From UBA5209 sp964625015 (GTDB lineage: Bacteria > Patescibacteriota > Dojkabacteria > SC72), in the NCBI GenBank assembly GCA_964625015.1, contig CAZUZI010000034.1:1-9201 (forward strand): 9,201 nt of DNA. Reading direction: 5' to 3'. Positions 6,861 through 9,201 of this stretch are shown here, piece by piece. The position numbers and the translations under genes are program-made. Numbering within the stretch: the first letter of the stretch is position 1; each line of letters starts with the position of its first letter. Under the pieces are notes generated by a model. The model did no database searches. It was not told the DNA's origin and saw only the letters and a list, made by a program, of their open reading frames with translations.

Positions 6861-7451
6861 CTAACTCAAGAAGTCGTCGTCTGCGTCAATCTCTTCAAAG
6901 TCAAAGTCGTCCTCAGGGGAACTGGTAACACCTGCTAACGGCTCACCGTCTTCAATCTTTTGGATGCTGAGCAGGCTACAGGCTACACCCCTATTGCCGT
7001 TAGCATTGAATGGGTAAAAATTGATAGATACCCGGCAGTAACATCCGGAATAAACATCATCTGAACCAAGCTCAATAGCTTTGCCCGTCGTCTTGTCTTT
7101 TTCAGTACCTACGACTTTGGGGGCTTTGTCATTGTTCGCATTAATAAAATAGCTGTCTGCATAGGCCTCATCCTCCGGCCGATCTTCGTCGCCGTCGCGC
7201 ATAGGCAGTTTAAGGTTGGCCGGGATCTTGCCTCCCCATTTTGCTTTACCCAACTCCTTAGCGTTATTAATAGCTTGTTCCAGAGTCTTAAGCATTTGTT
7301 TATCAGTTTTTGGGATAATAAGTGAAACAGAGTATTTAGGATCGCTGCCATTAATGCTTTTAGGTTCGAATATGTGGGCATAGCTCAGTCTTACCAGTCC
7401 GGTTACAACCTTAGTGTCATTTTTCAATACTGCTTGTATTTTCTTAGCCAT
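6861..7451 (-). CDS. DUF2815 family ssDNA-binding protein
   Basis: This 196-residue protein matches the phage DUF2815 family, OB-fold proteins regarded as single-stranded DNA-binding and functionally comparable to T7 gp2.5. Characteristic segments are FEPKSINGSDPKYSVSLIIP (28-47), the KWGGKIPANLKLPMRDGDED region (71-90), and YSGCYCRVSINFYPFNANGN (134-153). The last 20 residues are strongly acidic and end in DDDFLS, like the acidic tips through which bacterial SSB and gp2.5 contact partner proteins. The frame extends three codons to TTG 7460, but AAAGGAGA (7468-7461) would be one base from that TTG and correctly spaced for ATG 7451, so the ATG is preferred. The gene starts 15 bases after the DUF2800 stop and precedes the polymerase, which it probably assists. 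The binding role comes from family knowledge. Confidence 0.92.
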   Translation of the reverse strand: MAKKIQAVLKNDTKVVTGLVRLSYAHIFEPKSINGSDPKYSVSLIIPKTDKQMLKTLEQAINNAKELGKAKWGGKIPANLKLPMRDGDEDRPEDEAYADSYFINANNDKAPKVVGTEKDKTTGKAIELGSDDVYSGCYCRVSINFYPFNANGNRGVACSLLSIQKIEDGEPLAGVTSSPEDDFDFEEIDADDDFLS

Positions 7452-7460
7452 ACTTATCAA

Positions 7461-7468
7461 TCTCCTTT
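7461..7468 (-). promoter_or_regulatory. Ribosome binding site deciding the DUF2815 start
   Basis: AAAGGAGA on the minus strand lies about 9 bases before ATG 7451, and too close to the upstream TTG at 7460 to serve it. Confidence 0.7.
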
Positions 7469-8606
7469 ACATTTCAAAATCGTCTTCAGGTGAATTAAGA
7501 GCGGGTCTTTTGTCACTGTTTGGTACCAGGGTAGGTTTGCCAGGCGGCTTAACGATATAAGCTTTGGCAAGCTCTCCGAACCGTTTTTTACCAAACAGCT
7601 TTTCAAGTGCAGTAATCGTTTGCAGGGCTTTCGGTTTCCAGATTTCATCAGGTTTCGTGGTTTCCTTCTCCAGGATCTCAGCCAATGCAGCCTCGTCTGT
7701 TATCTGACGATTACTCCTGCCTTCAACAAGCTTGTAACCGGGTATTTCCTGGCCTTCCAAAGCTTTATTTAAGGCGCCGTCTTTGATATCAGTTATCCAA
7801 CTTACAATTTCATCGGCCTGGCTTAAAATCTCAGCCATGAATTCCAGGGTAATTTGGCCTTCTTTATGCTCTTCTACAAAGGTTAGATTTTTTTCGGCGC
7901 GGGCTTTGCAATCAGCTTTGATCTTGCAAAACTTGCACCAGTCTCCCGGGTTCTGCTCTCCCTTGCCTTCAAAAGCAAGTTCTGCAACTGGTTTTACTTT
8001 ATTCTCTGCCCAGTCAATCAGCATATCAGCAGAGATTACTGAGGATGATATATTACCCAGCCTGACCTGGGCGATGGTAGTTTTGATAGTATGGATATTG
8101 TAGATAAATCCAAACTGCTCATAAGCCCCCAGGGCGTATAGCATAAGCTGAGGATTATCGACCGCACTGACCTCAACACCCTTGCCGAATTTCAAATCAA
8201 TAACTTCCATCTGACCGTCAGCTATGATGATGCAGTCTCCGGTACCAAAACCTGCCGGCACATATGAGGAATAGTCCAGTTTTTCTTCTAGATAAATAAC
8301 CGGGTCCCCGGTAGCTTGTACAGCAGCATGAAACTGTTCAATGACATAATCGGTATAGATAGATACCTCATCAATCATTCCCTCATAATAAAGCTCATGG
8401 GATTTAATAGCCGCCCAATTCGCTTCGTAGCAGCCTAATTTGTTAAAGAGATATTCATCCAGTATAAGTTCGCCGATAGTATGTGCCAAAGTTCCTTCGG
8501 CAGCATAAAGGCTGGCAGTATCTTTCATTCGCTCTGTTAGCCTGGCTGATGGAGGGCAGTGCATCCACCGGTAGGCAGATGAAGCGCTAAGTAGTGCGTG
8601 TGGCAT
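7467..8606 (-). CDS. DUF2800 family Cas4/RecB-like PD-(D/E)XK nuclease
   Basis: This 379-residue protein matches phage DUF2800, related to the RecB/Cas4 nuclease group. The nuclease core is visible as GTGD (121-124), EVIDLKFGKG with D137 and K139, and QLMLYALG with Q153. One cysteine near the N-terminus (C17, in HCPPSAR) and three later ones (C224, C227, C233 in CKFCKIKADC) have the arrangement that binds a 4Fe-4S cluster in Cas4 and AddB. The N-terminal SASSAYRWMHCPPSARL is typical of the family. ATG 8606 follows GGAGGAG by five bases and overlaps the upstream stop as TAATG, so it is translationally coupled. It may process DNA ends for recombination-dependent replication. The C-terminal SPEDDFEM resembles the tail of the next gene product. 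Family is secure; the activity is inferred. Confidence 0.92.
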   Translation of the reverse strand: MPHALLSASSAYRWMHCPPSARLTERMKDTASLYAAEGTLAHTIGELILDEYLFNKLGCYEANWAAIKSHELYYEGMIDEVSIYTDYVIEQFHAAVQATGDPVIYLEEKLDYSSYVPAGFGTGDCIIIADGQMEVIDLKFGKGVEVSAVDNPQLMLYALGAYEQFGFIYNIHTIKTTIAQVRLGNISSSVISADMLIDWAENKVKPVAELAFEGKGEQNPGDWCKFCKIKADCKARAEKNLTFVEEHKEGQITLEFMAEILSQADEIVSWITDIKDGALNKALEGQEIPGYKLVEGRSNRQITDEAALAEILEKETTKPDEIWKPKALQTITALEKLFGKKRFGELAKAYIVKPPGKPTLVPNSDKRPALNSPEDDFEM

Positions 8607-9007
8607 TACAGCTCCTCCAATCTGGCCATGACGGCAGCAAAGTCTTTTTCCTGCAGGTCGGTTACCTTTTTTACCTTGAAATCTGACAGGATCTGTTTCA
8701 GCTTGTCTCGGTTGGTGGTTGAGTTTTTGGAAACAAATTTGGCTCTGACCTCTTCCAGAGTGTATTCCTTTTCAGATTCAGCCGGCTCAAGTTCTTGCGT
8801 AGCTGGCGAGGGATCACCTTGTTTAGACTCCGGTTCAGGCTTCGGCTGCGGTTTTGATTCCCGCTGCTCCTGGATGTCAGGGTGTACTTCTCCGCTCCGG
8901 GAGCCTGGACCCATCAATAGCAATTCAATATTGCCAGCCAGGGCGCCGGCCAGGGCATTGATTGATTCCACAAGCTCAGGGGCGTGAATTCTTACGTTGA
9001 TGTCCAT
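8606..9007 (-). CDS. Small phage protein with Pro/Glu-rich linker, function unknown
   Basis: This 133-residue protein has three parts. Residues 1-33 form an amphipathic N-terminal segment (IHAPELVESINALAGALAGN). Residues 38-80 are a low-complexity, Pro/Glu/Gln/Lys-rich linker (KPQPKPEPESKQ). Residues 81-133 form a charged helical C-terminus (YTLEEVRAKF, then DKLKQILSDFKVKKVTDL). The two-ended pattern resembles small proteins that begin replication modules of clostridial phages and carry no established function. I recall this only as a general type. ATG 9007 has AGGAGG (9024-9019) 11 bases upstream, a rather long spacing. The stop overlaps the DUF2800 start as TAATG, so the two are probably made together. 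The shape, two short domains on a flexible linker, suggests an adaptor, which is speculation. Confidence 0.8.
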   Translation of the reverse strand: MDINVRIHAPELVESINALAGALAGNIELLLMGPGSRSGEVHPDIQEQRESKPQPKPEPESKQGDPSPATQELEPAESEKEYTLEEVRAKFVSKNSTTNRDKLKQILSDFKVKKVTDLQEKDFAAVMARLEEL

Positions 9008-9115
9008 ATGCTATAAATCCTCCTATTTGTATTTGGCTAAAATTAGCAGCTGTTGGTCGCCTTCTTCTTTAAAATTCAAATTTTGACCTGCATAATAGCG
9101 AACATACCGGCAACA
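9008..9115. other. Noncoding leader of the module
   Basis: Apart from the ribosome binding site at 9019-9024 and a short AAAATT/AATTTT inverted repeat near 9071-9084, I see no recognisable feature. I found no convincing -35/-10 pair on the minus strand, so whether transcription starts here or reads through from the right is open. Confidence 0.5.
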
Positions 9116-9201
9116 TTAATTTATTACTTGCAGCTCACTCAGCTTTACGGTCTTAAAGACCCAGCTGTCCTGCAGCTTCTTCGATACATGGCGCCCTCGG
9201 T
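9116..9201 (-). CDS. Possible C-terminal end of an unknown gene
   Basis: One minus frame is open from the right edge to TAA at 9118-9116 and would encode 27 or more residues including KKLQDSWVFKTVKLSELQ. The other two minus frames hit stops inside this stretch. The composition looks protein-like and the orientation fits the rest of the module, but the segment is too short to be sure. I do not recognise it. Confidence 0.4.
   Translation of the reverse strand, partial: RGRHVSKKLQDSWVFKTVKLSELQVIN

Noticed and set aside
7109..7648. Minus-strand frames overlapping the DUF2800 and DUF2815 genes
   Set aside because: They are shifted-frame shadows of well-supported genes, without ribosome binding sites or recognisable domains.

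Overview
The window looks like the DNA-replication module of a Firmicutes (clostridial-type) temperate phage or prophage. Every gene I can support lies on the minus strand, so the module reads from right to left. Start sites carry strong AGGAGG-type ribosome binding sites, genes are packed with 1- to 12-base junctions, and the gene set (DUF2800 nuclease, DUF2815 ssDNA-binding protein, family A DNA polymerase, VapE-type primase-helicase, VRR-NUC nuclease, SNF2 helicase) is a combination known from phages of Clostridia and Bacilli. No capsid, terminase, integrase or host gene is visible, so I cannot say whether the element is integrated, intact or active. Host genus cannot be fixed from the sequence.

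Layout in transcription order. At the right edge, 9116-9201 may hold the last codons of an unknown gene, followed by about 110 noncoding bases. Then come a small conserved-type phage protein with a Pro/Glu-rich linker (9007-8606), a Cas4/RecB-like DUF2800 nuclease (8606-7467), a DUF2815 OB-fold ssDNA-binding protein (7451-6861), a 661-residue family A DNA polymerase with proofreading domain (6856-4871), and a primase-helicase (4858-2430). That last gene is interrupted by ten Ns at 4461-4470. The two sides share a 4-base end (GATG), and merging them restores one 804-codon frame, so the break is almost certainly an assembly artefact.

Between the primase-helicase and the next gene is the only sizeable noncoding stretch inside the module (2154-2429). 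It contains ten exact copies of GTTGAC/GTCAAC (the last just inside the primase-helicase gene), many spaced 9-10 bases apart, beside an AT-rich segment with a long inverted repeat. This is the most interesting part of the window and looks like an iteron-type replication origin or a multi-site operator. It is followed by a VRR-NUC nuclease (2132-1851), an SNF2-type helicase (1854-496) and a left-edge helix-turn-helix protein that runs out of the window (499 to beyond 1). These last three are joined by 4-base start/stop overlaps.

Together the genes could supply most of a self-contained replisome: origin recognition, priming and unwinding by the primase-helicase, synthesis by the polymerase, strand protection by the ssDNA-binding protein, and processing or recombination by two PD-(D/E)XK nucleases and an SNF2 motor. 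The DUF2800 nuclease and the ssDNA-binding protein also share an acidic C-terminal SPEDDF motif, which hints at a common docking partner.
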